A DNA stretch of 64,000 nt from JADKHC01 sp047600805 (GCA_047600805.1 JASGKG010000001.1:3224001-3288000), one strand, 5' to 3'. Shown: positions 16,717 to 27,539, numbered from the stretch's first letter. Translations and numbers: made by a program. The notes: generated by a model from the letters alone, not told the origin.

Positions 16717-19563
16717 ATGAAACTGGCGCGACCAATCTGGCAGCTGGCAAAGTGGACTGGAGGTTGCCTTCGCGACATCGTGCTCGTGGGGCTTTGGCTT
16801 TTATTCGCGATAGCCATCGCGATCCAGATCGGCGTTGCGACCTCGCATCAATTTCCCACGCCCGAATGGCTTTTGCGCAAAGTCGAATCGCGGCTCACGG
16901 TGCCAGGTTTGCGTGTCCAAATTGGTTCGGCTACGATCATCCCCGACGGCCAGATCTTTCTGAGAGACGTGCGTTTCACGCCTTTCGCCTCCGATACACC
17001 CATCGCCCAGATCGAAACGATGCAGATCAAGCTCAGCCGCCTGGCGCTGTTGGCGCGCGAAGTTGAGCCACAACAGGTCGAGATTTCCGGCCTGACGTTC
17101 ACGTTGCCCGCCATGTTTTCAGCGTCAGGACAATCGGAGTCCATTCTGAGCGGCGTCCAACTCAGTTTCGGCAAGCGGCAAAACGGCTTGGTGCTGGACC
17201 AATGTTCGGGTCGACTTGGAAAACTCACGTTTGCCATTCAAGGCGACATCCAAAGCCTGCACTCACTGCTGACGAAGCCCGGCGCCGAGAAGGAAATACA
17301 AGGATTCACGCCCGCAGTTCAAAAAAGGTACATCGACTTCGCGAGAAAGCTGTCCGATGCCGAGGCATATCTCAAAAGCACGACCCAACCGCACCTTTCG
17401 ATCACGCTTCGCTCGATTGATAACGCGCTGATTGCTGACATCATCTTCACTGCGCGAAAACTGGACTGGGACGGAAGCAGCATCGCCGAAAAAATCGGGC
17501 GAATCCACGCTTCAGATTTCCGGCTCGGAACGTCGTTGCCCGTGGGGACCGAACTACCGCCACAATTGGAACTCAAGGGTTCCTGCGCCGAGGCGAAAGT
17601 GGGAGATCGAAGCATTGCTCGCGACGCTCGCTTTCAAATTGAGGCTAAATCGAATCCGGCGTCAGAACAAAAACGGTTCGTTATCTCCAAAATAACTGCG
17701 ACTTTCGATGAAGTCTCCTCGTCGGGGATCGAAATCAAACATCCGGTGGTCACAGCCACCCTCCCCAGCGCGAACAGCGTCGCCGCAGACGTCGTCGCCG
17801 AAGCCGCCAATTCCGCCTGGCACCTCCGCAGCCTCGTGAACCATCAGTCGAACAGCGCCGAGGCCCATATCGAAGGCGCCGTCACACCGGAACTCATTAA
17901 AATCGCCACAGCCGACCTCAACCGCGATCCCGATGGCCTGGTCAAGCTGAAGCAACCGGCACCGATCCAAGCCACGGTGATTTTTGCCGATGGCTGGAAG
18001 TTAAGCAGAGCACACGGAAGCCTAACCACCGGGCCACTCCTCGCCTATTCCGTGCCTTTCGACTCCATTCGCGGAGATTTCAACCTCGAGGGCGCCGACC
18101 TGCTGGTCTCGAACATTCACGCCAAGCAGGGTGAAAACCGCGCCATCGGCAGCTACGCGATGAATTTCCGCAGCCACGCCTTTGAATTCCTTCTGGGAGG
18201 ACAGCTCCGTCCAGCGGACATATCCGGCTTTTTCGAAAATTGGTGGCGGGCGTTCTGGAGCAACTTCGATTTCAGCCCCGCCCCTCCCGTGGCAGATGTT
18301 TCCGTCAAAGGACGCTGGGGTGCGCCGTATCTCACCACGGTGTTTGTCAACGTGGACGTTCAGCGGCCGCACATTCGACAGGTCCCGTTTGATCGTGTGC
18401 AGACCACGATGTTCATCCGCCCCGACTTTTACCACGCGCTCACTTTCGACGTCGCCCACGGCTCACGCGGCGCACACGGCACTTTCACGCGCGCCGTGGA
18501 TCTCACCCGCGACACGGACGCGCTGAAGTTTATGGACTTCGCCGCCAAAAGTAACCTCGATCTCGCCAGCACGGCAAAATTGTTCGGACAGGAGGGTATC
18601 GAGACGGTCGAGCCTTTTACTTTCGGCACGCCCCCGAACCTTTCAATATCGGGACACATCGACGGCCCCGCCTCCGCATCCGGTCCCCGTCGCGTCATAG
18701 ATTTGGAAGTGGATTCCACCGGCGACTTCGCGCTCTACCATTTCCCGTTAAACAACCTCTCGTTCCGAGGCGCCATTCGGGACCGCGAGATAGATCTTCA
18801 AAATATCAAAGTCTCGTTCGCACAAGGTGAAGCTACCGGCAGCGCTCGTCTCAGCGGCGTTGAAGAAGACCGCCGCCTGGAGTTCGACTGCGCGCTATCG
18901 AATGCTCGGCTTGGCGAAGCCATTCATACCTTGGAAACCTTCGCGGCCAAAGAGCGCGGAGAAGCGCCTCCTGCCACGAGTAAATTTCAGCAACAAATCG
19001 CGCAGGGACGGCTCAACTTGAAGTTAGCTGCCCAAGGAAAGTTCAGCGATATGTACAGCTATTTTGGCCACGGCTATCTCGATCTCAACGGTGCCCAACT
19101 GGCACAGATCAACTTGCTCGGCACGCTGTCCCAAATACTGAGCAAAACCGCCCTCTTCCGCTTCACAGCCCTGCAACTCAACGAAGCGCACTCCCGTTTC
19201 GTGTTGGAACGCGACTCGATCACTTTCCCCGACCTAAAAATCTCTGGCTACAGCGCTTTGATCGATTCGAAGGGCACGTACTCCCTTGCGAAAAACCAGA
19301 TGGATTTCACGGCGAAGGTTTACCCCTTTGCCCAGGGCAAGACCGCGCTCGCGTCAGCCGTGGGCTTCGTTCTCACGCCGCTTTCGAACGCGCTCGAACT
19401 CAAGCTGTCCGGTGCTCTCGAAAAACCGAGTTGGCGCCTCACTTACGGCCCGACCAACTTCTTGTACAACATCACCGGAACAAAGCCTGAAGACGTCCCC
19501 GCCTCCCCACAGGAGTCTCCTGACATCTCGCGCCGCCTGCCCCCTCCGTATCTCAGGCGTTGA
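16717..19563 (+). CDS. AsmA-like / TamB-related envelope protein
   Basis: A 948-residue protein with one N-terminal membrane helix (residues ~20-42) and a long beta-rich periplasmic part. The C-terminal region, including GHGYLDLNGAQLAQINLLGTLSQIL and DSKGTYSLAKNQMDFTAKVYPF, resembles the AsmA-like domain of YhdP/TamB-type proteins, which bridge the inner and outer membranes and help move phospholipid. It is the last gene of the five-gene run starting at 11317, 35 bases after the DUF4340 gene. Its link with the ABC transporter suggests an envelope-maintenance role. The family assignment is by overall pattern and not by a unique motif. Confidence 0.72.
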   Translation: MKLARPIWQLAKWTGGCLRDIVLVGLWLLFAIAIAIQIGVATSHQFPTPEWLLRKVESRLTVPGLRVQIGSATIIPDGQIFLRDVRFTPFASDTPIAQIETMQIKLSRLALLAREVEPQQVEISGLTFTLPAMFSASGQSESILSGVQLSFGKRQNGLVLDQCSGRLGKLTFAIQGDIQSLHSLLTKPGAEKEIQGFTPAVQKRYIDFARKLSDAEAYLKSTTQPHLSITLRSIDNALIADIIFTARKLDWDGSSIAEKIGRIHASDFRLGTSLPVGTELPPQLELKGSCAEAKVGDRSIARDARFQIEAKSNPASEQKRFVISKITATFDEVSSSGIEIKHPVVTATLPSANSVAADVVAEAANSAWHLRSLVNHQSNSAEAHIEGAVTPELIKIATADLNRDPDGLVKLKQPAPIQATVIFADGWKLSRAHGSLTTGPLLAYSVPFDSIRGDFNLEGADLLVSNIHAKQGENRAIGSYAMNFRSHAFEFLLGGQLRPADISGFFENWWRAFWSNFDFSPAPPVADVSVKGRWGAPYLTTVFVNVDVQRPHIRQVPFDRVQTTMFIRPDFYHALTFDVAHGSRGAHGTFTRAVDLTRDTDALKFMDFAAKSNLDLASTAKLFGQEGIETVEPFTFGTPPNLSISGHIDGPASASGPRRVIDLEVDSTGDFALYHFPLNNLSFRGAIRDREIDLQNIKVSFAQGEATGSARLSGVEEDRRLEFDCALSNARLGEAIHTLETFAAKERGEAPPATSKFQQQIAQGRLNLKLAAQGKFSDMYSYFGHGYLDLNGAQLAQINLLGTLSQILSKTALFRFTALQLNEAHSRFVLERDSITFPDLKISGYSALIDSKGTYSLAKNQMDFTAKVYPFAQGKTALASAVGFVLTPLSNALELKLSGALEKPSWRLTYGPTNFLYNITGTKPEDVPASPQESPDISRRLPPPYLRR

Positions 19564-19674
19564 CGCTGAAGATCGCGACGGAAACTCGTTGCGATGCCCC
19601 TTGATGGAGCCCTTAGTCAGGACGAGCAGCTCACCTTCCCAGCCCCGCTGCCGTCTTCTGTAACACCGCCTTAA

Positions 19675-20499
19675 ATGGCCTCGTTCAACCCCATTCCAAG
19701 AGCACCTTTACTCAAGCGGCTCTACCTTTGTTTTGCGACAGGGCTGCTTGCGTTGAGCTTGGTGGTGCTTGCCGGTTGGACCTTCAAGCTTAACGAACTC
19801 GTTCAATGGGGCAGCGAATGGGCTCCCATCCCGTGTGCTGCCGCGCTTGGCTTCGCGTTTTTCGGCATCAGCTTGCTCGCCTACGAGCTGGGCTACAGGC
19901 GTGCAGCATTCCTGAACGTCGTGCCGGCAGCACTTGGGCTCGTCGCGGTTTTGGAAGCGCATCTGCCCGTCAACCTCACGCCCGACCTCCTGAATCCCCC
20001 TGCATTCGGCGGAGCAGACGGCAGCGCGCCAGTCCCCATGACGGGGATTCTTGCACTCTGCCTTTTCCTGGCCGGCACCGCCGCCACTTTGGGCGGCCTG
20101 CGAAAACAGTTCCGCTCCGTCACACTCAGCTTGGCATTCAGCGGATCCCTCATTGCGGCAGCGGGGTGCTCCACGCTGCTCGGATATGCGCTCGGGTTGC
20201 CGGCAATTTATCACTGGGGGAATGTTTCGGCACTGGCCCCCGGCGCCGCCATTCTATTGTGTCTACTGGGTGCATCGCACCTCATACTCGCCTGGCGGGA
20301 ACATCAAGCGGGCACACCCGGAGCGCCCGCCTGGATCCCGATGCCGATCATCGTAGCATCAGCAACCTTTTCCATTGTTCTATGGATCGGGTTGCACGCG
20401 AGAGAAGCCACTTACTTTGGCACCAACACGCAAAGCGCCATCAACAGTCTGGCCTCCGCCCTCAATAGCGAAATCGAACACCAGAACGGTGACGCTTGA
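19675..20499 (+). pseudogene. Hybrid histidine kinase, N-terminal membrane and CHASE part (split by frameshift)
   Basis: This 274-residue frame has about seven hydrophobic helices and then the opening helix of a CHASE-type sensor (FGTNTQSAINSLASALNSEIEHQNG), where it stops at TGA 20497-20499. The next frame (+1) continues the same domain without a break in sense: LERVTHRWERNDEVAQSLWE. Removing one base, for instance the A at 20492, would give QNGALERVTHRW and restore a single ~1320-residue protein. I therefore read the two frames as one gene with a single-base insertion. Whether this is a real mutation, an assembly error or programmed frameshifting cannot be told here; no slippery heptamer is evident at the junction. 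Confidence 0.75.
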
Positions 20500-23400
20500 G
20501 CGCGTCACTCATCGCTGGGAACGAAACGATGAAGTTGCCCAGTCATTATGGGAAACGGACGCGAAAATACTCCTCGATGAAGTCGCCGGCTGCTTCGCGG
20601 TGACACGTATCGATCTACAACGCCGCACCACCCACGTTTTTCCACTTCGAGGGAACGAAGCTCTCGCGGCGTTCGACCACACTCTGCAACCCGCGCGACG
20701 AGCAGGCATCGATAACTCAGCTTCAAAAAACGGCCCTACGGTGTCCTCTTCGTTCGAAATTCCTCCGTTCGGACTTGGCTATGCACTCTATTGCCCCGTC
20801 TACCGTGAGAATGCCTTGGCGGGATACGCTAGTTGTGAGATCACCTACAAACGCCTTTTAGCGGCCCTGGATTTCAGAGGAAAATACAGTAAAAATTATT
20901 CCTATGCTGTGTTTGTTGGAAACGAACCGGTTTACCGCTCCGACTCCGGCGTCAGCACCCGTTCCGACCTGCAACTCGAATCCGTTTTCAACATCTTCGA
21001 TCGGCGCATCAGGATTGAAATGCGCCCGTCGGCCGAAAACTTGCGACTCAATGAGCGTCCGCTGCCCGAAGTCGTGCTGCTGGCCGGCATGGGAATCACC
21101 TTGCTCCTCGGCTTGAGCGTACATCTTGCACGCGCCGCCCGAACCAATCTCCGTAATGTACGGCTCAGCAACGTGCGTCTCCTCGCTGAAAACGACGAAC
21201 GCAGGCGCATTGAGGAAATGTTGAAAACTTCCGACGAGCGGCTTCGCCTCGCTCTCGACAGCACGCAGATCGGCATCTTCGAGTGGAACATAACCACCAA
21301 CCAGCTCTATTACAGCATCGGTGTGTGGACGATGCTGGGTTATTTGCCCGGTGTGATTCCGCCCACGCCCGAAGCGTGGACCGCGTTGATTCACCCGGAC
21401 GACCTCGGCGCATATCGCAACGCGGTCGAGCAACAACTAAAGGGTTCGCTTAATTTTATCGAACCTGAATATCGCGTCCGCACCGCCGACGGTGAATGGC
21501 GCTGGATTTATTGCCGCGCACGCTCCGTAAGTCGCTCCGCGAGCAAAACCCCCACCCGCATCATCGGCACCCTGCAGGATGTCACTGCTCGAAAAAACGC
21601 CGAACAAGCTCTGCGCGAAAGCCAAGCCGCCGCGCGAAAGCTTTCTCTGGTCGCAAGCCGAACCGATAACTTGGTGATAATCGCGCGTCCAGACGGCTCA
21701 ATCGAATGGGTCAACGAAAGTTTCGAACGCGTGATGGAATTCCCCCACACCGAGATCAGTGGGAAAAATCCGATCACTTTCATGATCGGACCCGAAACAA
21801 ACCCGCGCACCGTCCGCAGAATCAAAGCGACGATGGCGCGAGGCGACGGGATCAGCACCGACATTGTTAGCTACTCCAAATCGGGCAAAAAATATCACCT
21901 GCACTTGGAGATCCAGCCGGTCCGAAACGAAGGCGGACAACTCGAGAACTTCATTGGTGTGATGGCCGATATCACCGCCCGCGTGGAAACGGAGCAAAAT
22001 CTTCGCCGAGCCAAGGCCGAGGCAGACGCCGCCTCGCGCGCAAAAAGCGAATTTCTGGCTTCGATGAGCCACGAAATCCGTACCCCCATGAACGGCGTAA
22101 TCGGCATGACGAGCCTCCTGCTGGACACTCGGCTAACCCATGAACAGCGCGATTTCGTCAACACGATCAGAACCAGCGGTGACGCGCTTCTCACGATCAT
22201 CAACGACATCCTCGACTTCTCGAAAATCGAATCCGGCAAGATGGAACTCGAACACCTGCCCTTCGATCTTTCTGTCTGCATCGAAGAGGCGCTGGACTTG
22301 TTCTCCGTCGCAGCCGCGCAAAAAAACATCGAGCTCGCTTACCACATCGACGACGCCGTGCCAGCTTGGATCGTCGGCGATATCACGCGCGTGAGACAGG
22401 TTTTGGTCAACCTCGTCAACAACGCCGTGAAATTCACGCCCGCAGGATGCATTTCCATTACGGCGAATCGTATCAGCGAACTCGATACAAATCCCTCCAA
22501 GCCCGGCCCGGTGACAATCGAGCTGGCAGTCAACGACACGGGCATCGGCATCCCACCCGACCGGATGAACCGCCTCTTCCGTCCATTCAGCCAAGTGGAT
22601 TCCTCGACGACTCGGAAATTTGGCGGTACCGGGTTGGGCCTGGCCATTTGCCACCGACTCTGCGGCCTGATGGGCCATGGCATTTCGGTAATCAGCACCC
22701 CCGGCCAAGGCTCTGCTTTCAAATTCACCATCGCAACCGAATCTGTCCCGGTGCCGCCAGGTTGGGGGCTGCCCGAGATGCCCGTCCAACTTAACTACGG
22801 GCCGATTTTGTGCCTCGAAGACAACGTGATTGGCCAGCGCCGGCTTGAAACCTTCTTCCGGTCTTGGGGCGGCCACGCTGTTTCGGTAGCAGCTATTTCA
22901 TCCGCCCAAACAATCCTCAACCAAGCGCCAAAGCCATCAGCCGTGATTCTCGACTACGACATGATTCGCGGACGCGAGGCCACGCCACTCATCGATTCTA
23001 TTCTGCAGCAAGAAATCCCGACACTGTTTCTCCTGCCAAACAATCAAACATCGACCAAGCAGCTCCCGCAAAACTCGCACTTTTCAGCGATCGCAAAGCC
23101 CGTTCGCACGCTCTCCCTCGTTCGCGGCATGCAAGCCCTTTTCAACGCTATCCCCGAGAGCACATCGCCCTTTGCCTACTCGCCGGCCCATCACCGACTC
23201 GCCCAGGATATTCCTTTGGACATTCTGCTCGTAGAGGATAACCCCGTTAATCAAAAAGTCGCCTTGCGCTTCTTGGACCGACTGGGCTATCGCGCCGACG
23301 CTGTCGGAAACGGTATGGAAGCCGTCTCCACCCTTCAGACACGTCGCTACGACCTCATTTTCATGGACCTTCAGATGCCCGAGATGGACGGATTCGAAGC

Positions 23401-23641
23401 AAGCCGCCAAATCAGGAAGCACGTGCCGCCTGAACATCAACCGCGCATTGTCGCGCTCACGGCAAATGCCCTCACAGGCGATCGTGAGCTCTGCCTCGCG
23501 GCCGGTATGAATGACTATATCGCCAAGCCCGTTAAGCTCCATGAGATCGCCGACGCCATTCGACGGCAGTTTAGCGCCAGCCGCCCGCCGTTCGGAAGTG
23601 CTCCGCGGGGACGGGCCAGCTCCACCGAAGACAGCTTCTAG
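20489..23641 (+). pseudogene. Hybrid sensor histidine kinase, C-terminal part (CHASE-PAS-PAS-HisKA-HATPase-REC-REC)
   Basis: This is the larger part of the split kinase. A GTG at 20489 overlaps the upstream stop and could restart translation, so a separate product is possible. Domains in order: rest of a CHASE sensor, a transmembrane helix (PEVVLLAGMGITLLLGL), two PAS domains with PAC segments (YRVRTADGEWRWIYCRARS), HisKA with the phospho-acceptor His in SMSHEIRTPMNGVIGM, HATPase with NDTGIGI and FGGTGLGLAIC, a divergent receiver (LEDN, ILDYD) and a good receiver with Asp in MDLQMPEMDG and the Lys of IAKPVK. It would phosphorylate itself in response to a periplasmic or membrane signal. There is no separate response regulator nearby. 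The TonB receptor gene begins 228 bases downstream. Confidence 0.8.
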
Positions 23642-23813
23642 ACCGACATCAAAAACTCCATTTGGAGACCGCCGTACTAGGTCCCGAATAGGCCGTTGGT
23701 AAATAGATTTGGTTTGACGAACGGTTCTTAAAATAAAGAGTTATTGTACCTAATCTGCGATTATCGCGGCAAAGATTTGCACCAACCCCGTCCAAAAATC
23801 CCCAGCTCCGACC

Positions 23814-23846
23814 TTTTCTGAGTCCGAAAAGGACTCGATTCCTTTT
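23814..23846 (+). promoter_or_regulatory. Hairpin with T tract in the leader of the TonB receptor gene
   Basis: GAGTCC (23820-23825), loop GAAAA, GGACTC (23831-23836), then GATTCC and six Ts. It has the form of a weak intrinsic terminator and ends about 25 bases before the receptor's ATG. It may attenuate transcription or stabilise the 5' end. An AT-rich stretch with TTGACG at 23714 and TAAAAT at 23729 lies upstream, but the spacing is not that of a standard promoter. Confidence 0.45.
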
Positions 23847-23869
23847 TTCCCAACCCACCAAACCACACC

Positions 23870-26800
23870 ATGAAACAAAACAAGCTAGCTACAGCACAGC
23901 AAGCACCTCGCGGATTCCTCCGCTGGGTTGCTTACGGCACAGTCGCGCTTCTGCTGAGCCTCACCCCAACGGTGTTCGCTCAACAGACCGGCACGATTAC
24001 AGGCCAAGTCGTCGACAGCACCACGGGCAAATACCTCGAAGGTGCTGAAGTCAGCGTAAATGACCTACGCAGCACTACGGAACGCGATGGACGTTTTATC
24101 GTCCGCAACGTCCCCGCCGGCTCCCAGAAAGTGATCGTCAACTACCCCGGTCTCGAAACAAACGAGACGGCTGTTGAGGTCGCCGCAGGACAAACCGCCG
24201 ATGTCGCCGTCAAAATGGCCTCCGCCGAAATCATTACTCTCGGCGAGTTCAAAGTTGAAGGCGCCAAGGAAGGCATGTCCCAAGCCGTGGCACTCCAAAA
24301 AGTGTCCATCCAAGCCAAGCTCGTTACCGCTGGCGACCAGTTCGGCGCCATCAGCGAAGGTAACATTGGCGAATACCTGAAATACCTCCCCGGTGTCGGC
24401 GTCGACTACAACGCCAACGACGCGCGTGGTATCTCGCTTCGCGCCCTGCGCCCTAACTTCACGATCGTTGCGATCGATGGAACCCCCATCGCCAGCGCTT
24501 CTTCGGGCAATCCGACCCGCCGTATTGAAACCGAGCAGATCAACTCCAGCAACGTTGAGACCACCGAGGTGTACAAGATGTTGCTGCCCGATGCTCCCGC
24601 GGACGCGACCGGCGGCTACATCAACATGATCACGAAAAGCGCCTTCGATCGTCAGGACATCCAGCGCATCGAATATGATTTCAGCTTCATCGTCCCAAGC
24701 TCCCGCTTGAATGACGCCTTGTCGTCGCAGGCCAATACGTGGGGTTCTAACGAACACTACCTGACCCGCCCAAATCTCACGATGAACTACGCGCGCCGCA
24801 TCAACTCGAAGCTCGGCGTCAATCTCAGCTACAAGCTGTCTGAGCGTTACGACGATTCCCCGCGCACAGAGTACACCTGGCTGACCACCAACTCTGGCAC
24901 CACCGGCACCGCTCCTGCCAATACGCTTTCGCTCACCGATCCGACGCTTGCGACCTATCGCCAGGCGAATGAACAGAAGCTCACTCACCGCGAATCTCTC
25001 GGAGCCAAGGTCGACTACGTGATCAGCGATTCCACCAAGCTCACTTTTTCGGGCCAATGGAACTGGTACGACCTTACCTTTACCCAGCGCAGCATGATCT
25101 ACACGTTCGGCACCAACGGCGTGATCAATCTCCCGGGCGCCGAAAACAATCAGGCCGCCACATCGGGCCGCTCGATTGCTATCGATACCCAACAGCGCCG
25201 GAAGTACGGCACCACGACTCACTTCAACTCGACGCTGACTCACGAATTCAGCGATCGTTCGAGCGCGTGGATCACTGGCTATTGGTCGCAGGCAGATAGC
25301 AAATACCGCGATCATACAAGCGACTTCATCGCCCGTACCGCGGCCAACCTTACCGGTAACCCGAGCTTCACCGTCGGCAACGTCATTTCCAGCCAGACCA
25401 ATCCCGGCGTTGCTGTTAACGGCACGTCTGACGTTCAGCTGAGAAGCCTCAGCGCCTACACGCTTCAGAGCGGCAACGTGGCTCTGATCCGTCCGACCAC
25501 CGCCTTGGACACCAAGGACGGCGCCCGGGCTGGCTACAAGTATGAGTTTGATACAGCTGTCCCCGTCACGCTGCAAACCGGTGCCGCCTACGACGAATAC
25601 AGCCGTGGCATCCAGGAAATCCAATTCCAGCTGCCCTCCAATGGAATCCCAGCTGGCGTGACCGCCACGACGGTCGCCTCCGACAATGTCTTCGACTACG
25701 GCTACAACTACGGTGTCAGCCAAGTCCTCGATCCTCACAAAGCCTATCTCATGCTGGGTAACAACCTGCTGGATACGCGCCCGACGACATGGAATCTCAC
25801 CCATTTCAACGAAACCAATAAGTCGATCTACGCGCGCGCCGACGCCGTGTTCTTCAAGAACCTGACGGTTTCAGGTGGCGCTCGCTGGGAAGGACATAAG
25901 TTGGAAGCCACGCGCTTCAGCCCGATCACCAGTGGTTCCCGTCCGAAGACGGTCAACTTGGACTACAACAAAGTCTATCCCTCAGCGCTGGTTAAGTACC
26001 AACCCACCCGTCAATGGATCGTCCGCGCCGGTGCCAGCAAAACCGTCGGCCACCCCGACTACTCCGACGTGCTGCCCACCATTACCTACATTGAAGGCTC
26101 CGCCTCCGGTGTGAATATCACGGTTCCGTCGGACAACCTAAAGCCCTACTTCGTCAAGAACTACGACGTCAGCGTCGAATACTACTTCTCGAAATCGGGC
26201 CTCGTGGGTGCATCGCTCTTCCGCAAGGACGTTCAAGGATTCATCTCCACCCAAACGATCACCGACGACGGCGAACGCCGTGCGTTGTACCGCAAGTTGA
26301 TCGATCCGAACTTCGCGGATAGCACACCACTGCCGACCGGCACTTATCAGGAATACATCAACGGCAGGAACTCGAAGGTCCAAGGTATCGAGTTGATGTA
26401 CAACCAGACGCTCTCCTTCCTACCCGCTCCGTTTAACGGCCTGAACGTCCAAATGAATTGGACCAAAGCCGACGTAGACGCGGATGACCTTGTTACCCAG
26501 TATTCACAGGAAGCGGGCGGCAACTTGCAGACATTCAACGCCGCAGTCAGCTATCGCCAGCGGAAGTTCAGCGCGCAAATCAGCGCCAATTGGACAGACG
26601 ACAAGCTGATCGCAAACAGCAACGGCACGGGCGTGGCCGTGGCTTCGAACAACACGTTGGTCTCCTACCAGGCTCCCGACTGGAAGGTGAACATCACCGG
26701 CAAGTACGAGTTCAACCGCCACTACGCGGTGTACGTCAACGTGAGCAACCTGCTCTCGTCCCGCACCGAGTACTACAAAGGCTACGCGTACGGCACACAG

Positions 26801-26875
26801 GACATCGTCCTTCCGTCCCGCAAATTCGACTTCGGCTATCCTCACATCGCTGTCGGTGTGAAGGGCACGTTCTAA
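23870..26875 (+). CDS. TonB-dependent receptor with CarboxypepD_reg-like N-terminal domain
   Basis: A 1001-residue outer-membrane receptor. A signal peptide ends near residue 38 (TVFAQQ). Residues ~42-120 form a carboxypeptidase-regulatory-like beta sandwich (GTITGQVVDSTTGKYLEGAEV) as in SusC-type and Opitutaceae receptors. The plug follows with ITLGEFKVEG, LKYLPGVGVDY, GISLRALRPNFTIVAIDGTPI and DAPADATGGYINMITKSAFD. The remainder is a beta barrel ending in the aromatic residue Phe (GVKGTF), as usual. It should take up large substrates such as glycans using TonB energy; the substrate is not indicated and no SusD partner is present. It has its own hairpin leader and a strong terminator. Confidence 0.92.
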   Translation: MKQNKLATAQQAPRGFLRWVAYGTVALLLSLTPTVFAQQTGTITGQVVDSTTGKYLEGAEVSVNDLRSTTERDGRFIVRNVPAGSQKVIVNYPGLETNETAVEVAAGQTADVAVKMASAEIITLGEFKVEGAKEGMSQAVALQKVSIQAKLVTAGDQFGAISEGNIGEYLKYLPGVGVDYNANDARGISLRALRPNFTIVAIDGTPIASASSGNPTRRIETEQINSSNVETTEVYKMLLPDAPADATGGYINMITKSAFDRQDIQRIEYDFSFIVPSSRLNDALSSQANTWGSNEHYLTRPNLTMNYARRINSKLGVNLSYKLSERYDDSPRTEYTWLTTNSGTTGTAPANTLSLTDPTLATYRQANEQKLTHRESLGAKVDYVISDSTKLTFSGQWNWYDLTFTQRSMIYTFGTNGVINLPGAENNQAATSGRSIAIDTQQRRKYGTTTHFNSTLTHEFSDRSSAWITGYWSQADSKYRDHTSDFIARTAANLTGNPSFTVGNVISSQTNPGVAVNGTSDVQLRSLSAYTLQSGNVALIRPTTALDTKDGARAGYKYEFDTAVPVTLQTGAAYDEYSRGIQEIQFQLPSNGIPAGVTATTVASDNVFDYGYNYGVSQVLDPHKAYLMLGNNLLDTRPTTWNLTHFNETNKSIYARADAVFFKNLTVSGGARWEGHKLEATRFSPITSGSRPKTVNLDYNKVYPSALVKYQPTRQWIVRAGASKTVGHPDYSDVLPTITYIEGSASGVNITVPSDNLKPYFVKNYDVSVEYYFSKSGLVGASLFRKDVQGFISTQTITDDGERRALYRKLIDPNFADSTPLPTGTYQEYINGRNSKVQGIELMYNQTLSFLPAPFNGLNVQMNWTKADVDADDLVTQYSQEAGGNLQTFNAAVSYRQRKFSAQISANWTDDKLIANSNGTGVAVASNNTLVSYQAPDWKVNITGKYEFNRHYAVYVNVSNLLSSRTEYYKGYAYGTQDIVLPSRKFDFGYPHIAVGVKGTF

Positions 26876-26900
26876 TCGAATTAGCCTAGGAATAACTTGC

Positions 26901-26931
26901 GAGGCCCGCCATTCGGCGGGCCTCTTTTTTT
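26901..26931 (+). terminator. Rho-independent terminator after the TonB receptor gene
   Basis: A perfect 10-bp stem, GAGGCCCGCC (26901-26910) and GGCGGGCCTC (26915-26924), with a 4-base loop, followed by a run of Ts. It starts 26 bases after the receptor stop codon. Confidence 0.92.
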
Positions 26932-27058
26932 GTCGGTGTTTTCAAGCACTCGCCTGCGGCAACTAAGAGGCCCACTCCCCACCAACACAACAAACTCCCA
27001 CCGCTAACAACACGCTTCGACAGCTGGCCGAGCAGTCACATACGACACCAAACGCCGC

Positions 27059-27066
27059 TCTTCAGC
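27059..27066. repeat. IS66 target-site duplication, left copy
   Basis: TCTTCAGC directly flanks the left inverted repeat and is repeated exactly at 29529-29536. Eight bases is the known duplication length for IS66 elements. Confidence 0.93.
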
Positions 27067-27125
27067 GTAAGCGTCAATTCGAGTGCCTCGTAGATACGAG
27101 AGGTACGAAGCGGTAAGCTATCGTA

Positions 27126-27536
27126 ATGGTAACTACTACGACGCGGGCAATAGAGACGGAGTTGATAGAGACAGGAGAGAAGCGCGATGCGCTCGGACGG
27201 CGGCGCACGCCTTCGGAGCGTCGCGCTGAGTTGTTATCGGCATATAAAGACAGTGGCCTTACGCAAAGCGCATTTGCGCGGCGGGAAGGAATCAATTACA
27301 CGACGTTTTGTAGTTGGGCTCAGCGGGAACGCGAGGCGGGGCGGTTGCCCGTGGCCGAGCCGGGCAAGCAAAAGCCTAGTGCAAATCGGCCGCGCACGGT
27401 GCGCTTCGTCGAGGCGGCTTTGCCCGCCGTCGTCGCCGCACCTGCCAGCTTGAGCGTACGGCTAACTGACGGGACGGAGCTGCGTGGCGGGAGTGCGAAG
27501 GAACTGGCGGCGTTGGTGCGGGCCTTGCGTGCGTAA
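27126..27536 (+). CDS. tnpA: IS66 accessory protein TnpA (helix-turn-helix)
   Basis: A 136-residue basic protein of the IS66 first-gene type. The core RRTPSERRAELLSAYKDSGLTQSAFARREGINYTTFCSW is a transposase-like helix-turn-helix (residues ~24-62). The C-terminus has the usual VRFVEA and SLSVRLTDGTELRGGS segment. It is needed with TnpB for IS66 transposition, though its exact role is not settled. Its stop is 3 bases before tnpB, consistent with translational coupling. Confidence 0.9.
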   Translation: MVTTTTRAIETELIETGEKRDALGRRRTPSERRAELLSAYKDSGLTQSAFARREGINYTTFCSWAQREREAGRLPVAEPGKQKPSANRPRTVRFVEAALPAVVAAPASLSVRLTDGTELRGGSAKELAALVRALRA

Positions 27537-27539
27537 CCG

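Noticed and set aside
24065..25804. A 579-codon open frame on the minus strand
   Set aside because: It lies fully inside the TonB receptor gene on the opposite strand. The receptor has clear domain motifs; the antisense frame reads as valine/glycine/arginine-rich shadow coding, common in high-GC genes.
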